From Actinomycetota bacterium (GTDB lineage Bacteria > Actinomycetota > Actinomycetes > S36-B12 > CAIYMF01): a stretch of 55,257 bases of DNA. A program made the position numbers and the translations under genes. Below are positions 1 to 14,336 of the stretch, in pieces (position 1 is the stretch's first letter; every line of letters begins with the position of its first letter). The stretch is taken from positions 1 through 55,257 of the forward strand of contig JAIUOK010000031.1 of the NCBI GenBank assembly GCA_020161245.1, read 5' to 3'. The notes beneath the pieces are model-generated. The model searched no databases. It saw only the letters and a program-made list of their open reading frames with translations, and had not been told where the DNA came from.

Positions 1-745
<745 letters not shown>

Positions 746-1001
746 TGTCTTGTGTTAAGGCCGGGGGAATAACCCTGCCGTAACGACTTTAAGAGAGTAC
801 CTGGCAAAGATCGAGCTTGACTCGATCAATACCAAAGGATTGAACCAGTCTGAAGCGGACCTACGACGGAATCGCCGCGGTGCCGACCCAGACGGGGTTT
901 GTTGGCATCGATTGTTGACACGCTGTTGAGTTCTCAAGGAGCGGGCGCGCACCTCAGCAGCCGCAGATCGTCTCTGCGGGGGCCTTCGGGGCAACTCGCC
1001 T
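746..1001 (-). other. 16S rRNA leader (transcribed spacer)
   Basis: This is the untranslated leader between the proximal rrn promoter and 16S. It contains the motif CTTGAGAACTCAACAG (923-938 on the minus strand), which is typical of actinobacterial rRNA leaders near antitermination and processing signals. It also has a 7-bp stem CCGCAGA/TCTGCGG with a 5-nt loop at 961-979, just after the promoter. No protein gene is credible here. The role in antitermination or processing is inferred from family resemblance. Confidence 0.7.
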
Positions 1002-1030
1002 AACTTATCGGGTCCGGTGCAGCCGGTCAA
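1002..1030 (-). promoter_or_regulatory. Proximal rrn promoter
   Basis: On the minus strand there is TTGACC (1030-1025), a 17-nt spacer, then TAAGTT (1007-1002). This is a near-consensus sigma-70/HrdB-type promoter facing the 16S gene, with a predicted start near 996. Confidence 0.7.
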
Positions 1031-1225
1031 ATCGGCTCCGGCCCCGTGTCGTGCAGGCCTTGCAGTTGTGTGGTCGCGACTCCGCAGATCGTCGCAACGA
1101 GCTGCTGCCAGTGGTCATCGGACCGCAGAGGTCCGAGCGCTTCGGCCGGGAGTCTGGCCCCGGGACCGGCCACCTTCTCGCCTCTCGGCGGGTGTCCGTT
1201 CCTCCCTGTCGGGCTGACGTCGAGA

Positions 1226-1255
1226 ACATTAGGCGGGGCCGGCGCGCAGAGTCAA
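1226..1255 (-). promoter_or_regulatory. Distal rrn promoter
   Basis: On the minus strand there is TTGACT (1255-1250), an 18-nt spacer, then TAATGT (1231-1226). It lies about 220 bp upstream of the first promoter and faces the same way, so the rRNA operon probably has two tandem promoters. The 110 bp between this site and the tyrS stop codon hold only a weak 5-bp stem (1304-1316) and no clear terminator. Confidence 0.6.
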
Positions 1256-1364
1256 ATCCGGTCGCTCAGCAGTGCGTCGGTGTCCGATCCGATCGTGAGA
1301 CCGCTTGCAGCGCAAGGGATCACAGCGATGGGATTCGTGGCTTCCACACCTCGGCACACGCCGA

Positions 1365-2696
1365 TCAGGGGCGCTCGACCCGGATACCGGCGATGTGACG
1401 CCGACCACGGCGGAGCAGGACCCAGCCCCCGTGGAGCACGTCGGCGTCGGTGAGGACGGCGTTCTCGTCGGCCACGCGGACGTTCGCGACGTAGGCGCCG
1501 CCCTCGGCGATGGTGCGGCGGCCGGCACCGCGCGAGGCCACCAATCCCGTGCGCGCCAAGGCATCGGCGACGGTGATGCCCTCGGCCCACTCCTCCGCCG
1601 TCACCACGGCGCTCGGCGCCTCCGCCAGGGCGGCGTCGAGCGTAGGGCCGTCGAGCTCGGCGACGTCGCCCCGTCCGAACAGGGCGGAGGCGGCCGCCTC
1701 GACCTTGGCGCGCTCGTCCGGTCCATGGACGAGGTCCGTGAGCTCCTGGGCCAGCGCCCGCTGCGCCTCGCGGGCCTGCGGCCGCTCGCGCAGCGACTCC
1801 TCGAGCGCCTCGATCTCCTCGTGGCTGCGGAACGAGAAGTACCGCAGCAGCGACGGCGTGATCGAGTCCTCGGAGTTGAGCCAGAACTGGAAGAACGCGT
1901 AAGGCGTGGTGAGCTCGCGGGACAGCCAGACCGTGCCGGACTCGGTCTTGCCGAACTTGGTGCCGTCGGCCTTGGTCACCAGCGGCGTCGTCAGCGCATG
2001 CACGCGGTCGCCGGTCACACGGCGCACGAGATCGACGCCCGCGACGATGTTGCCCCACTGGTCGGAGCCGCCGGTCTGCAGCGCGCAGCCGTACTGCCGG
2101 TGCAGCTGCAGGTAGTCGTGCGACTGGAGCAGCTGGTAGCTGAACTCGGTGTAGGAGATGCCGGCGCCGGCGAGCCGGGCCGCCACGGCCTCGCGGTCGA
2201 GCATCCGGTTGACGCTGAAGTGCTTGCCGACGTCGCGGAGGAACTCCAGCGTCGACAGGCCCTGCGTCCAGTCGTAGTTGTTGACCATGACCGCGGCGTT
2301 GGGGACGCCGTCGAAGTCGAAGAACGGCTCGAGCTGGCCGCGGATCCGCTCCACCCACTCGTGGACCGTCTCGACGGGGTTGAGCGTGCGCTCGCCGGAC
2401 TCCTTCGGGTCGCCGATGAGGCCGGTGGCGCCGCCGACGAGCGCGAGCGGTCGGTGGCCGGCGAGCTGGAAGCGCCGCACCGTGAGGATCTGCAGCAGGT
2501 TGCCCATGTGCAGGCTCGGCGCGGTGGGGTCGAAGCCGCAGTACAGGGTGATCGGCCCTGCCGCGAGCTCGGCGCGCAGGGCGTCGACGTCGGTCGAGGT
2601 CGCGATCAGCCCCCGCCAGGCGAGGTCGTCGAGCACCGCCGCACGGCGGGCGGCGTCGGCGTCGGTCTCGGGCGCTGCTGCAGTCATCTCTCCCAC
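1365..2696 (-). CDS. tyrS: Tyrosine--tRNA ligase
   Basis: This cytoplasmic class I aminoacyl-tRNA synthetase charges tRNA-Tyr with tyrosine using ATP. The 443-residue product has the HIGH-type motif as HMGN inside [15 protein letters not shown] (about residues 52-66), the KMSKS-type loop as KFGKT near residue 247, and a C-terminal S4-like RNA-binding domain ending in [12 protein letters not shown]. Length fits the TyrS family. The GTG start at 2696 is chosen because GGGAGG lies 8 nt upstream. An ATG three codons later (2687) has the purine-rich stretch too close. It follows mpg by 52 bp and precedes the rRNA promoters. Confidence 0.96.
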   Translation of the reverse strand: MGEMTAAAPETDADAARRAAVLDDLAWRGLIATSTDVDALRAELAAGPITLYCGFDPTAPSLHMGNLLQILTVRRFQLAGHRPLALVGGATGLIGDPKESGERTLNPVETVHEWVERIRGQLEPFFDFDGVPNAAVMVNNYDWTQGLSTLEFLRDVGKHFSVNRMLDREAVAARLAGAGISYTEFSYQLLQSHDYLQLHRQYGCALQTGGSDQWGNIVAGVDLVRRVTGDRVHALTTPLVTKADGTKFGKTESGTVWLSRELTTPYAFFQFWLNSEDSITPSLLRYFSFRSHEEIEALEESLRERPQAREAQRALAQELTDLVHGPDERAKVEAAASALFGRGDVAELDGPTLDAALAEAPSAVVTAEEWAEGITVADALARTGLVASRGAGRRTIAEGGAYVANVRVADENAVLTDADVLHGGWVLLRRGRRHIAGIRVERP

Positions 2697-2748
2697 GCGG
2701 CCATCCTCCCGTACACGGGGCGCCGGGCTCGAACCGGTTCCGCCGCCG

Positions 2749-3354
2749 TCACCCGGCGCGCGGCCGGGGCGGGCTGACGGTGGGGTCGCCGTGCAGGCTG
2801 AAGCGCCAGGCGACGTCGACGGCGCGGGTGACGCCGACCCGCGGGCCGGCGATCACCTCGTCGGCGTCCGCAGCCCGACCACGGCGCACGCGCAGCCCGC
2901 CGGACGCGGCGGTCACGTCGCTGCCGTGCCAGGAGCCGTCGAGCCCGAGCGCCGACGCGAGGTTGGCGGGCCCGGAGGCCAGGCGCCGGACGGGGGGCCT
3001 GGCGCCTCGACGTGCCCGGGCGAGGCCCTCCCCCGCCACCACCTCTCCGCCGCGCAGCAGCACGGCGGCGGCGACGCCGTCCGAGGCGCACACGAGGTTG
3101 GCGCACCAGTGCATGCCGTAGGTGAAGTACACGTAGAGGCGGCCCGGAGGCCCGAACATGACCTCGGTGCGCGGCGTCGGCCCGCGCCAGGCGTGCGACG
3201 CAGGATCGTCCTCGCCCGCGTACGCCTCGACCTCGGTGAGCCGCACGGCCACCAGGCCCTCGGGCGTCTCGGACTCCACGATGCAGCCGAGCAGCTCCGG
3301 CGCGACGACGTCGGCGGGGCGCGCGTAGAACGACCGCGGCAGGACCCGGCCCAT
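2749..3354 (-). CDS. mpg: 3-methyladenine DNA glycosylase, AAG/MPG family
   Basis: This base-excision repair enzyme removes alkylated purines such as 3-methyladenine from DNA. The 201-residue product matches the AAG fold signature: [19 protein letters not shown] at the N terminus, [16 protein letters not shown] (catalytic Glu region, about 40-55), [20 protein letters not shown] (72-91), and [11 protein letters not shown] near the end. The ATG at 3354 gives the usual family length of about 200 residues. It starts 14 bp after the argH stop and is probably cotranscribed with argH and tyrS. Its presence at the end of the arg cluster seems to be positional rather than metabolic. Confidence 0.92.
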   Translation of the reverse strand: MGRVLPRSFYARPADVVAPELLGCIVESETPEGLVAVRLTEVEAYAGEDDPASHAWRGPTPRTEVMFGPPGRLYVYFTYGMHWCANLVCASDGVAAAVLLRGGEVVAGEGLARARRGARPPVRRLASGPANLASALGLDGSWHGSDVTAASGGLRVRRGRAADADEVIAGPRVGVTRAVDVAWRFSLHGDPTVSPPRPRAG

Positions 3355-3368
3355 GCGGCGTCCGGGCG

Positions 3369-4820
<1,452 letters not shown>

Positions 4821-4862
4821 TCAGGTCGTTGATCGCAGATGCTCGCGGGTGTCGCAGCCGGG

Positions 4863-5366
4863 TCAGCGGCCGTTCTCCGCGAGGGAGAGCATGGCAGCGG
4901 CGAGGGCCGCGCCTCCGTCGGGGTCGCGCGCGACGAGCAGGACGGTGTCGTCGCCCGCCACCGTCCCGAGCACCGACGGCAGGACGCTGTGGTCGATCGC
5001 CGACGCGAGGTACTGCGCCGCGCCCGGCGGGGTGCGCAGGACGACGAGATTGGCCGACGCCTCAGCCGACACCAGGACCTCGCCGGACACCTTGGCCAGC
5101 CGCGAGCGCGCGGCCTCCTCCCCGAGCGCCGCGACCGGCGACGCGTCGCCGCCCTCGGCGGGCACCGCGTAGACGAGGGTGCCGTCGCCGTGCGCGACCT
5201 TGACCGCGCCCAGCTCGTCGAGATCGCGCGAGAGCGTGGCCTGGGTGACGGTGACGCCGTCCTGGGCGAGCAGCTCGGCGAGACGCGCCTGGTTGGGCAC
5301 CGCGGAGTGCTGCAGCAGGTCGATGATCCTGGCGTGGCGGGCGGCCTTGGTGTTGGGGGTGCTCAT
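4863..5366 (-). CDS. argR: Arginine repressor
   Basis: This is the transcriptional regulator of arginine biosynthesis, a hexamer that binds ARG boxes when loaded with arginine. The 167-residue product has the N-terminal winged helix with [20 protein letters not shown] (about 38-57), the ArgR recognition signature. The C-terminal oligomerisation and arginine-binding domain includes [15 protein letters not shown] (about 134-148). Its ATG overlaps the argD stop by one base (TGATG), so translation is likely coupled. It probably regulates its own operon through the palindrome at 9683-9698. Confidence 0.96.
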   Translation of the reverse strand: MSTPNTKAARHARIIDLLQHSAVPNQARLAELLAQDGVTVTQATLSRDLDELGAVKVAHGDGTLVYAVPAEGGDASPVAALGEEAARSRLAKVSGEVLVSAEASANLVVLRTPPGAAQYLASAIDHSVLPSVLGTVAGDDTVLLVARDPDGGAALAAAMLSLAENGR

Positions 5367-6571
5367 CACTGCCCCGCGGCGTCCAGGATCGCCGGCAGCG
5401 CCGCGCTGAACGAGTCGGCCTCGTCGGGGGTGAGCACGAGCGGCGGGGCGAGCCGGATGCTCCCGGGCCGCACGGCGTTGACGAGGAAGCCGTGCTCGCG
5501 CGCCGCAACCTCGACCGCGGGCGCCACGGGCTCGGCCAGCTCGAGCGCGCGCCACAGCCCGACGCCGCGCTGCCCGGCGAGCAGCGGGTGGTCGAGCGCG
5601 TCGAACGATGCCGACCAGCGCTCCCCGACGGCGACGACGTGGTCGAGCAGGTGCTCCGACTCGATCGTGCGGATGACGGCGAGGGCTGCGGCGCACGCGA
5701 CGGGGTTGCCGCCGAACGTCGTGCCGTGGTCTCCGGGCGCGAGGACCTCGGCGGCCTCGCCCGTCGCGATGACGGCGCCGATCGCCATCCCGCCGCCGAG
5801 CCCCTTGGCGAGGGTGACGACGTCGGGCACGACCCCCTGGTCGACCGACATCAGCCACGACCCGGCGCGCCCGATGCCGGACTGCACCTCGTCGACGACG
5901 AGCAGGGCGCCCGCGGCGTCGCAGAGGGCCCGCGCCTCGGCGAGGTAGCCGGGGGGCGGGAGGACGACGCCGCCCTCGCCCTGCACCGGCTCGAGGATGA
6001 CGGCCGCGGTCGACGCGTCGACGGCGTCCCGGAGCGCCTGCACGTCGCCGTACGCCACGAACTCGACGCCGCCCGGCAGCGGCTCGAACGGCTCGCGCTT
6101 GGCGGGTGTGCCCGTGACCGCGAGGGCGCCCGCGGTGCGGCCGTGGAAGCCGCCGACGGTGCTCACGACCCGGTGGCGCCCGACGAGGTTGCCGCGCTTG
6201 CGCGCGATCTTGAGCGCCGCCTCGTTGGCGGTGGCGCCGTCCTGGCAGAGGAACACGCGCGCTGGTGCGGGCACCATCGCGGCCAGGCGCTCCGCGAGCT
6301 CGATGCCGGGCTCGTGCATCGCGAGGTTGCTGGTGTGGACCAGCGTGGACGCCTGGCGTGCAACGGCTTCAGCGATGGCGGGGTGCGCGTGCCCCAGCGA
6401 CGACACCGCGATGCCGGCGAGCAGATCGAGGTACGCCCGCCCGTCGACGTCCCACACGGTCGACCCGCTGCCGCGCTCGAGCGCTACGGGCGGGAGGCCG
6501 TAGTTGCCGAGCATGACGGCCGACCAGCGCGCCTGCAGCGCCTCGGTGCGCGTGCCGACGACGGCGGTCAC
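5366..6571 (-). CDS. argD: Acetylornithine aminotransferase
   Basis: This PLP-dependent class III aminotransferase converts N-acetylglutamate semialdehyde to N-acetylornithine. The 401-residue product shows [15 protein letters not shown] (PLP phosphate site region), [15 protein letters not shown] (Asp that contacts the pyridine nitrogen) and [14 protein letters not shown], in which the Lys forms the Schiff base. The GTG start at 6571 overlaps the argB stop as GTGA. It may also act on succinyldiaminopimelate in lysine synthesis, as some homologues do; the sequence alone does not settle this. Confidence 0.95.
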   Translation of the reverse strand: MTAVVGTRTEALQARWSAVMLGNYGLPPVALERGSGSTVWDVDGRAYLDLLAGIAVSSLGHAHPAIAEAVARQASTLVHTSNLAMHEPGIELAERLAAMVPAPARVFLCQDGATANEAALKIARKRGNLVGRHRVVSTVGGFHGRTAGALAVTGTPAKREPFEPLPGGVEFVAYGDVQALRDAVDASTAAVILEPVQGEGGVVLPPPGYLAEARALCDAAGALLVVDEVQSGIGRAGSWLMSVDQGVVPDVVTLAKGLGGGMAIGAVIATGEAAEVLAPGDHGTTFGGNPVACAAALAVIRTIESEHLLDHVVAVGERWSASFDALDHPLLAGQRGVGLWRALELAEPVAPAVEVAAREHGFLVNAVRPGSIRLAPPLVLTPDEADSFSAALPAILDAAGQ

Positions 6572-7494
6572 GACTCGTCCTCCCAGAGGAACGCGTCGTC
6601 GGGCAGCACCATGGTGCCGACGCCGGAGGTCGTGACGAGCTCGAGCAGCACGCCGTGCGGGAGCCGGCCGTCGATGACGTGGGCGCGCGGGACGCCGCCG
6701 TGCACGGCGCGGACGCACGCCTCCATCTTCGGCACCATGCCGCTCGACAGCGTGGGCAGCATCCCCTCGAGATCGCTGACGTGGATGGTGCGGATGACCT
6801 CGTCGCTCGCCGGCCAGTCGGCGTACAGGCCCTCGACGTCGGTGAGTACGACGAGCTTGTCGGCCTTGAGCGCCACGGCCAGGGCGGCTGCCGCGGTGTC
6901 TGCGTTGACGTTGTAGACGTTGCCGTCCTCGCCGCGCGCCACGGACGACACGACGGGGACGAGGCCGTCGTCGAGCAGGCGCAGCACGAACTCCGGCCGG
7001 ACGTCGACCACCTCGCCCACGAGCCCGATGTCGACCGCCTCGCCGTCGACGACGACGTCGCGGCGCTCTGCCGTGAACAGGTGCGCGTCCTCGCCGGAGA
7101 GGCCGACGGCGTACGGGCCGTGCGCGTTGATGAGCCCGACGACGTCGCGCTGCACCTGGCCGGTGAGCACCATCCGCACGACGTCCATGGCCTCGGGGCT
7201 GGTGACGCGGTAGCCGCCGCGGAACTCGCCCGGGATGCCGAGCCGGTCGAGCATCGAGGAGATCTGCGGGCCGCCGCCGTGCACCACGACGGGGCGCAGC
7301 CCGGCCATGCGCAGGAACATCACATCGGCGGCGAAGGCCTCCGACAGCGACTGCTCCACCATGGCGTTGCCGCCGTACTTGAGGACGACGGTGGCGCCGT
7401 GGAAGCGCTCGAGCCACGGCAGCGCCTCGGCCAGCACGGCGGCCTTCGCGAGCGCCGCCGCGCGCTCCTCGGGGTGGCGGGTCTGCTGGGTCAT
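6568..7494 (-). CDS. argB: Acetylglutamate kinase
   Basis: This amino acid kinase phosphorylates N-acetylglutamate, usually the arginine-feedback-controlled step of the pathway. The 308-residue product has [10 protein letters not shown] (about 36-45, phosphate-binding Lys and Gly), [14 protein letters not shown] (about 69-82, substrate loop) and [15 protein letters not shown] (about 196-210). The N-terminal extension before the kinase core resembles the helix found in arginine-sensitive enzymes, so feedback inhibition is plausible but inferred. The ATG overlaps the argJ stop (ATGA), and the stop overlaps the argD start (GTGA). Confidence 0.96.
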   Translation of the reverse strand: MTQQTRHPEERAAALAKAAVLAEALPWLERFHGATVVLKYGGNAMVEQSLSEAFAADVMFLRMAGLRPVVVHGGGPQISSMLDRLGIPGEFRGGYRVTSPEAMDVVRMVLTGQVQRDVVGLINAHGPYAVGLSGEDAHLFTAERRDVVVDGEAVDIGLVGEVVDVRPEFVLRLLDDGLVPVVSSVARGEDGNVYNVNADTAAAALAVALKADKLVVLTDVEGLYADWPASDEVIRTIHVSDLEGMLPTLSSGMVPKMEACVRAVHGGVPRAHVIDGRLPHGVLLELVTTSGVGTMVLPDDAFLWEDES

Positions 7495-8642
7495 GTCGAG
7501 TACGCCGAGTTCTCGTGGACGTAGGCGGCGGTGAGGTCGTTGGTCCAGATCGTCGCCGACTCCGATCCGGCCTTGAGGTCGATGGTGATGACGACCTCGC
7601 GGGCGCTCATGTCGACCAGGGCGCGGTCGTCGCCGGTGGCGCCTCCGCGGCACACCCAGACGCCGTTGATGGCGACGTCGACGTCGTCGGGCTCGAAACG
7701 CGCGTCGGTCATGCCGAGCTCGGCGAGGATGCGGCCCCAGTTGGGGTCCTCGCCGTGGATCGCGCACTTGACGAGGTTGGCGCGCGCGACGCTGCGGCCC
7801 GCGGAGGCGGCGTCGTCCTCGCTCGCCGCGTTCACGACGTCGATCCGCACGTCCTTGCTCGCGCCCTCCGCGTCGGCGACGAGCTGGCGGGCCAGCGACG
7901 CGCACACGTCGGTGACCGCCTCGACCAGCTCGGTGTACGGCGGCGCGACGCCGGACGCGCCGGATGCCAGCAGCAGCACGGTGTCGTTGGTGGAGGTGCA
8001 GCCGTCGCTGTCGACGCGGTCGAAGGTGACGCGCGTGGCGGCGCGCAGCACGGCGTCGAGGGTGTCGGCGTCGGCCACGGCGTCGGTGGTGACGACGACG
8101 AGCATCGTGGCCAGCGACGGCGCGAGCATGCCTGCGCCCTTGGCGATGCCGCCCACGGCGAAGCCCGCGCCGTGCGCGGCCGCGGTCTTGGGCACCGAAT
8201 CCGTGGTCATGATGGCTGTGGCTGCCGCATCGCCGCCGTCGGCCGACAGCTGCGCGTGCGCGGCGTCGAGGCCGGCGAAGAGCTTGTCGATCGGCAGCCG
8301 CTCCCCGATGAGGCCGGTGGAGCAGACCGCGACGTCGCCGGCGCCGATCGCGAGCAGCTCGCCGACCTTCTCGGCGGTGCGGTGCGTGTCGAGGAAGCCG
8401 TCGGAGCCGGTGCAGGCGTTGGCGCCGCCGGAGTTGAGCGCGACGGCCCGCACGACGCCGGCCTTGAGCACCTGCTGCGACCACAGCACCGGCGCGGCCT
8501 TCACGCGGTTGCGCGTGAAGACGCCGGCCGCGGCGAACTGCGGGCCGTCGTTGACCACGAGGGCCACGTCCGGGCGGCCGCTGGACTTGAGCCCGGCGGC
8601 GACGCCGGCCGCGCGGAAGCCGGCGGGGAGGGTGACGGTCAC
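7491..8642 (-). CDS. argJ: Bifunctional ornithine acetyltransferase / N-acetylglutamate synthase
   Basis: ArgJ transfers the acetyl group from N-acetylornithine to glutamate, which makes the acetyl cycle; some homologues also use acetyl-CoA. The 383-residue precursor cleaves itself. The cleavage motif is [17 protein letters not shown], where the Thr of ATML becomes the N-terminal nucleophile; the usual Met before ATML is Leu here. The substrate segments [11 protein letters not shown] and [10 protein letters not shown], and [10 protein letters not shown] near the C terminus, are conserved. GTG at 8642 overlaps the argC stop (GTGA). An ArgJ in the cluster means a separate argA or argE is not needed for the cycle. 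Confidence 0.95.
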   Translation of the reverse strand: MTVTLPAGFRAAGVAAGLKSSGRPDVALVVNDGPQFAAAGVFTRNRVKAAPVLWSQQVLKAGVVRAVALNSGGANACTGSDGFLDTHRTAEKVGELLAIGAGDVAVCSTGLIGERLPIDKLFAGLDAAHAQLSADGGDAAATAIMTTDSVPKTAAAHGAGFAVGGIAKGAGMLAPSLATMLVVVTTDAVADADTLDAVLRAATRVTFDRVDSDGCTSTNDTVLLLASGASGVAPPYTELVEAVTDVCASLARQLVADAEGASKDVRIDVVNAASEDDAASAGRSVARANLVKCAIHGEDPNWGRILAELGMTDARFEPDDVDVAINGVWVCRGGATGDDRALVDMSAREVVITIDLKAGSESATIWTNDLTAAYVHENSAYST

Positions 8643-9673
8643 GGTGCGACCCCGATCGCGGTCAGGCCCGCGGCCTCGTCGAGGCCCAGGGCGATGTTGG
8701 CGTTCTGGAGCGCCTGCCCGGCGGCTCCCTTGACGAGGTTGTCGATCGCGGAGACGACGATGGCACGTCCCGCGTGCTGGTCGGCCGCCACCTGCAGATG
8801 GACCGTGTTGGCACCCGCCGTGGCGCCGGTCTGCGGCCACGACCCCGGCGGCAGCACGGTGACGAACCGCTCGGCGGCGTAGGCGCTGTGCAGCGCCTCG
8901 TGCAGCACCTCGGTGGTGGCGCCGTCGACGAGGCGGGCCGTGGACGTCGCGAGGATGCCCCTCGGCATCGGGGCGAGCACCGGGGTGAACGAGACGGTGA
9001 CCTGCTCCCCCGCCGCTCCGGTGAGGGCCTGCTCGATCTCGGGCGTGTGCTGGTGGACGCCGCCCACCTTGTACGGCGAGAGCTGGCCCATGACGGAGGT
9101 GGCCAGCAGCGTGTCGCTGGGCTTGCGGCCCGCACCGGACGTGCCGCTGGCGGCGACCACCACGACGTCGTCGGGCTCGACGAGCCCGGCGGCGAGCAGC
9201 GGCGCGAGCCCGAGGATCACGCCGGTCGGGTAGCAGCCCGGGTTGGCGATGCGCTTCGCACCCGCGAGCTCGGCGCGCTGGTCGCCGAGCTCGGGCATGC
9301 CGTAGGTCCAGGTGCCCGAGTGGGCACCGCCGTAGTAGCGCGACCACGCCTCCGGGTCGGCGAGCCGGTGGTCGGCGCCGAGGTCGACCACGAGGCGGCC
9401 GGGCGGCAGGGCCGCGGCGATCGGGCCGGACTCCCCGTGCGGCAGCGCCAGGAACACGACGTCGGCCTGCGCGAGGGCGTCGATGTCGGTGCTGACGAAG
9501 GTGCGGTCGGCGAGCGGTACCAGCTGCGGGTGGAGGTCGGTCACGCGCCGGCCCGCGCTGCTGCCGGCAGCGAGCGCGCCGAGGTCGATGGACGGGTGGC
9601 CGAGCAGGAGCCGCAGCAGCTCGCCGCCGGCGTAGCCGGAGGCGCCTGCGACGGCGGCGGTCAGACGGGTCAC
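8639..9673 (-). CDS. argC: N-acetyl-gamma-glutamyl-phosphate reductase
   Basis: This NADPH-dependent reductase makes N-acetylglutamate semialdehyde and is the first gene of the arg operon. The 344-residue product has the Rossmann motif [15 protein letters not shown] (about 10-24), the active-site ANPGCYPTG (catalytic Cys near 147) and [16 protein letters not shown]. The only start that keeps the Rossmann motif complete is GTG at 9673. Upstream of it the minus strand reads TTCCTCCT, which is not a ribosome binding site, so the message may be leaderless. A palindrome likely bound by ArgR lies 10-25 bp upstream. Confidence 0.95.
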   Translation of the reverse strand: MTRLTAAVAGASGYAGGELLRLLLGHPSIDLGALAAGSSAGRRVTDLHPQLVPLADRTFVSTDIDALAQADVVFLALPHGESGPIAAALPPGRLVVDLGADHRLADPEAWSRYYGGAHSGTWTYGMPELGDQRAELAGAKRIANPGCYPTGVILGLAPLLAAGLVEPDDVVVVAASGTSGAGRKPSDTLLATSVMGQLSPYKVGGVHQHTPEIEQALTGAAGEQVTVSFTPVLAPMPRGILATSTARLVDGATTEVLHEALHSAYAAERFVTVLPPGSWPQTGATAGANTVHLQVAADQHAGRAIVVSAIDNLVKGAAGQALQNANIALGLDEAAGLTAIGVAP

Positions 9674-9682
9674 AGGAGGAAC

Positions 9683-9698
9683 ATACACATATGCGTAT
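9683..9698 (-). promoter_or_regulatory. Candidate ARG box upstream of argC
   Basis: On the minus strand this reads ATACGCATATGTGTAT. It is a 16-bp palindrome with a single mismatched pair, AT-rich in a very GC-rich setting, in the short 47-bp gap between the SDR stop and the argC start. ArgR of Gram-positive bacteria and actinomycetes binds AT-rich palindromes of this kind; the assignment is by position and shape. It may overlap the -10 region of the argC promoter (TATGTG or TATGTT on the minus strand), which fits repression. Confidence 0.6.
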
Positions 9699-9720
9699 AC
9701 CCTCTCGCGCCCGGGACGGC

Positions 9721-10515
9721 TCAGGCCCGCGGGTCGCCGTCGTACGCGGGAGCGACGCGCAGCGTGCGGGCGCGTCCGTCGTCGTCCGGCCCGACGGCGG
9801 CGAGCAGGGCGTCGAGGTCGTCGCGGGCGTGCAGGAACCGGCCGGCGAGCGGGTCCAGCGACCCCGCCGCGATCCGGTCGACGAGCGCGAGCACGAGGCC
9901 GGGATCGGTGAAGCGGTCGTCGGGGATGTCGGCGAGCTCCGGCACGTGCCGGGTGAGCTCGTCGGGGAAGCGCGTCATGTCGGTGCGGACCATGCCGGGG
10001 CTGATCGGGAAGACCCCGACCCCGGTGCCGGCGAGCTCGAGCTGCACGCTCGAGCACAGCTGCAGCACGGCGGCCTTGCCGGCGCCGTACGAGGTGTCCC
10101 ACGGCGACGGCGCGGTGCCGATGCCGCTGGCCATCACCACCACGCGGCCGCTCCCCCGCTCGAGCATCCGCGGCAGCGCGGCCCGCAGGGTGAGGGCGGC
10201 TCCGCGGACGTTGACCTCGAAGCCGTGCCACCACGCGGACTCGTCCGCCTCCCAGAGGGGCCCCGCGCCGAGCAGGACGCCGGCGTTGGCGACGACGAGG
10301 TCGAGGTCGCCCGCCGCCCTGACGGCCGCGCCCAGGGCCGCGGCATCAGTGACGTCGGCGACGTGGACCGACACGCGCCCTTCGGCCTCGGCAGCGACCC
10401 GCTCCAGGGCCTCGGGGTCGCGGCCCACCGCTGCGAGGTCCCAGCCACCGGCGGCGAGGTGGAGCGTCAGGCTGCGCCCGATCCCCCGCGTCGCCCCGGT
10501 GACCAGAGCCCTCAT
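9721..10515 (-). CDS. Short-chain dehydrogenase/reductase (SDR) family oxidoreductase
   Basis: This is a classical SDR of 264 residues with unknown substrate. It has the cofactor motif [11 protein letters not shown] (about 6-16), the NAG motif as [12 protein letters not shown] (about 74-85), a catalytic Ser in [10 protein letters not shown] and the YxxxK pair in [12 protein letters not shown]. An acidic residue is seen in HVADVTD but no clear NADP-specific Arg pair, so cofactor preference is open. The ATG overlaps the pheT stop (ATGA), so it is translated as the tail of the pheST operon. No link to tRNA charging is evident. The arg promoter follows directly. Confidence 0.9.
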   Translation of the reverse strand: MRALVTGATRGIGRSLTLHLAAGGWDLAAVGRDPEALERVAAEAEGRVSVHVADVTDAAALGAAVRAAGDLDLVVANAGVLLGAGPLWEADESAWWHGFEVNVRGAALTLRAALPRMLERGSGRVVVMASGIGTAPSPWDTSYGAGKAAVLQLCSSVQLELAGTGVGVFPISPGMVRTDMTRFPDELTRHVPELADIPDDRFTDPGLVLALVDRIAAGSLDPLAGRFLHARDDLDALLAAVGPDDDGRARTLRVAPAYDGDPRA

Positions 10516-13028
10516 GCGCGCTGGACCGCCCCATGCGCCTCGGCTGCGGCAGCGACAGCGGCGTCGCGCGCGGCGGCCACCTCGTCGACGGTGAGCGTGC
10601 GGTCCGGCGCCCGGAACCGCAGGGCGAAGGCGAGCGACCTGCGGCCCTCCCCCACCTGCTCGCCGGTGTAGACGTCGAAGAGCCGGATCGACTCGAGCAG
10701 GTCGCCGGCGCCGGCGGCCAGCGTGCTCTGGACGTCGGCAGCCGCGACGTCGGACGCCACCACGAGGGCGACGTCCTCCTTCGCGACGGGGAACGTCGAC
10801 AGGCCGCGGGCGCTGACGGGGCCTCCGGCCGCGGCGATCACCGCGTCGAGGTCGAGCTCCATCGCCGCCGTGCGCTTGGGCAGGCCGGCGTCCTCGCAGA
10901 CGCGCGGCGCCAGCTCGCCGGCGTAGCCCACGACCCCGCCTGCGACCACGAGCTCGGCGACGCGGCCCGGGTGCCAGGGCGCGGGCGCCGCGCCCTTGCG
11001 GACCTCGAGGGCGACGCCGACCGACGATGCGACGACGCGCGCGGCCTCGACCGCGTCGGCCCAGGACGCCGGCTCGGACGGGCCCCACCAGCCGCCGGGG
11101 GTCCGGCTGCCGGCGAGGGCCACGGCGACGTGCAGCGGCTGGTCGGGCAGCAGCGCGTGCAGCGCGACGAGGTCGTCGTGCGACGGGCGGCCGTCGACCG
11201 ACGGGCGCGGCGGATCCGTGACCCCGCGGGGGTCCTGACCCTCGCGCAGGTGGAAGACCAGGCCCGCCTCGTAGAGGGCGACGTCCGACTGGCCGCGGCC
11301 CACGTTGCGGCGCAGGGTGGCGAGCAGGCCCGGCAGCAGCGTGGTGCGCATGCCGGGCTGCTCGTCCGACAGCGGGTTCGCGAGGAGCAGCTGGTGGCGC
11401 CGGCGGTCGTCGGCGGGCAGGCCGAGCGCGTCGAGCTCGGCCTGGCCGACGAACGGGTAGGACAGGGCCTCGACGTAGCCGGCCCCGGCCAGCGCGCGGC
11501 CGGCGCTGCGGCGGGCGCGCTGCGGCCCGGTGAGCCCGAAGCCCGCCTGCGCCCGCGGCAGGGTCGCCGGGATGGCGTCGTAGCCGCCGAGGCGCAGCAC
11601 CTCCTCGACGAGGTCGGCGGGGTCGGTCAGGTCGGGCCGCCACGTCGGCGCGGTCGCCACGAGCGGCTCCGCCTGCGGGTCGGCCAGTGCGACGCCGACC
11701 GCCTCGAGCCGCTCGACCACCGTGCCACGGTCGATCCGGATGCCGGCGGTGCGGCCGGGCAGCTCCGCGGACATCGTGATGGTGACGGGCTCGCGCGGGG
11801 CCTCGACGCCGGTCATGCCGACGTACCTGCCGCCGCCGTGCTCGAGCAGCAGGGCGGCCGCGCGGGCCGACGCGTACGGCGCGAGCACCGTGTCGACGCC
11901 GCGCTCGAAGCGGCGCGACGCCTCGCTGGACAGCTTGTGCCGGCGGCTCATCCGCGCGACGACCGACGACGTGAAGTGCGCGGCCTCGAGTGCGATCGCG
12001 GTGGTGGCGTCGTCGACCTCGGTCTCGAGGCCGCCCATGGTGCCCGCGAGGCCGATGGGGCCGCGGCCGTCGGTGATGAGCAGGTCGTCGTCGGACAGCG
12101 TGCGCTCGACGTGGTCGAGGGTCTCGAGCGTCTCCCCCGCCCGCGCGCGGCGCACCACGATCGGGCCCTGCAGCTTGCCGAGGTCGAACGCGTGCAGCGG
12201 CTGACCGGTCTCGAGCATCACGTAGTTGGTGACGTCGACCGCCAGCGACACCGGGCGCATCCCGCCCATCGAGAGCCTGCGGCGCATCCAGTACGGCGAC
12301 GGGGCGGTGGGATCGAAGCCCACGATCGTGCGGAGGGTGAACAGGCTGCACGCGTCGAGCGCCTCGACGGCGCACTCGTGCGGGGTGCCCGGCTCGGGGG
12401 CCGGAAGGTCGTCGAGCGCGGCGGGGTCGCGCAGCTCGACGCCGTACTGGTGCGCGAGCTCGCGGGCGACACCGCGCATCGACAGGCAGAAGCCCATGTC
12501 GGGCGTGACGGCGACGTCGAGCACGACATCGCCGAGGCCGATCACCGGACCGGCGTCGACGCCGATCTCGGCCGTGCCCTCGGGCAGCACCATGATGCCG
12601 TCGTGGTCGTCGCCGAGGCCGAGCTCGCGCTCGGAGCAGATCATGCCGTCGGAGACCTTGCCGTAGGTCTCGCGCGTGGCGATGCGGAAGTCGCCGGGGA
12701 GCACAGCGCCGGGCAGCGCGACGACGACGGTGTCGCCCTCGGCGAAGTTGCGCGCGCCGCAGACGATGCCGCGCTCGCCCGGGGTGTCGGGGTGGCCGTG
12801 CTCGGCGCCCACCTCGACGCGGCAGAAGCGGATCGGCTTCTTGAAGCCGGTGAGCTCCTCGATCTGCAGGACGCGCGCCACGACGAGCGGCCCGGTGACG
12901 CCGCCGCCGACGACGTGGATGTCCTCGAGCTCGAGACCGACCGCGACGAGGCGCTCGCCGATGCGCTCAGGGGTCTCGTCGACGGGGACGTCGACGTACT
13001 CGCGCAGCCACGAGAGAGGGATGCGCAT
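10512..13028 (-). CDS. pheT: Phenylalanine--tRNA ligase beta subunit
   Basis: This is the large subunit of the alpha2-beta2 phenylalanyl-tRNA synthetase, 838 residues, the usual size. In order there are an N-terminal start [15 protein letters not shown], an EMAP/tRNA-binding-type domain (about 40-155), the B3/B4 editing module in the middle, the B5 domain (about 400-475), the catalytic-like core, and a C-terminal FDX-ACB anticodon-binding domain beginning near [15 protein letters not shown]. The GGAGG at 13037-13041 lies 8 nt before the ATG. pheS ends 4 bp upstream, so the two subunits are co-translated. Confidence 0.97.
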   Translation of the reverse strand: MRIPLSWLREYVDVPVDETPERIGERLVAVGLELEDIHVVGGGVTGPLVVARVLQIEELTGFKKPIRFCRVEVGAEHGHPDTPGERGIVCGARNFAEGDTVVVALPGAVLPGDFRIATRETYGKVSDGMICSERELGLGDDHDGIMVLPEGTAEIGVDAGPVIGLGDVVLDVAVTPDMGFCLSMRGVARELAHQYGVELRDPAALDDLPAPEPGTPHECAVEALDACSLFTLRTIVGFDPTAPSPYWMRRRLSMGGMRPVSLAVDVTNYVMLETGQPLHAFDLGKLQGPIVVRRARAGETLETLDHVERTLSDDDLLITDGRGPIGLAGTMGGLETEVDDATTAIALEAAHFTSSVVARMSRRHKLSSEASRRFERGVDTVLAPYASARAAALLLEHGGGRYVGMTGVEAPREPVTITMSAELPGRTAGIRIDRGTVVERLEAVGVALADPQAEPLVATAPTWRPDLTDPADLVEEVLRLGGYDAIPATLPRAQAGFGLTGPQRARRSAGRALAGAGYVEALSYPFVGQAELDALGLPADDRRRHQLLLANPLSDEQPGMRTTLLPGLLATLRRNVGRGQSDVALYEAGLVFHLREGQDPRGVTDPPRPSVDGRPSHDDLVALHALLPDQPLHVAVALAGSRTPGGWWGPSEPASWADAVEAARVVASSVGVALEVRKGAAPAPWHPGRVAELVVAGGVVGYAGELAPRVCEDAGLPKRTAAMELDLDAVIAAAGGPVSARGLSTFPVAKEDVALVVASDVAAADVQSTLAAGAGDLLESIRLFDVYTGEQVGEGRRSLAFALRFRAPDRTLTVDEVAAARDAAVAAAAEAHGAVQRA

Positions 13029-13032
13029 CGGG

Positions 13033-14181
<1,149 letters not shown>

Positions 14182-14336
14182 TCAGCGCCCGGCGGGCACG
14201 ACGGTCAGCGCTGGAGAAATCGCCCGCAGGCGCCGAGGCCCGCACGGCCGGCGGCGATGCCGGGGCGGGAGCACGAACGGGCGCGGGTCACAGCACCACC
14301 CTACGTGCCGTGCCCGCGCCCGGTCGACCGCGATCC

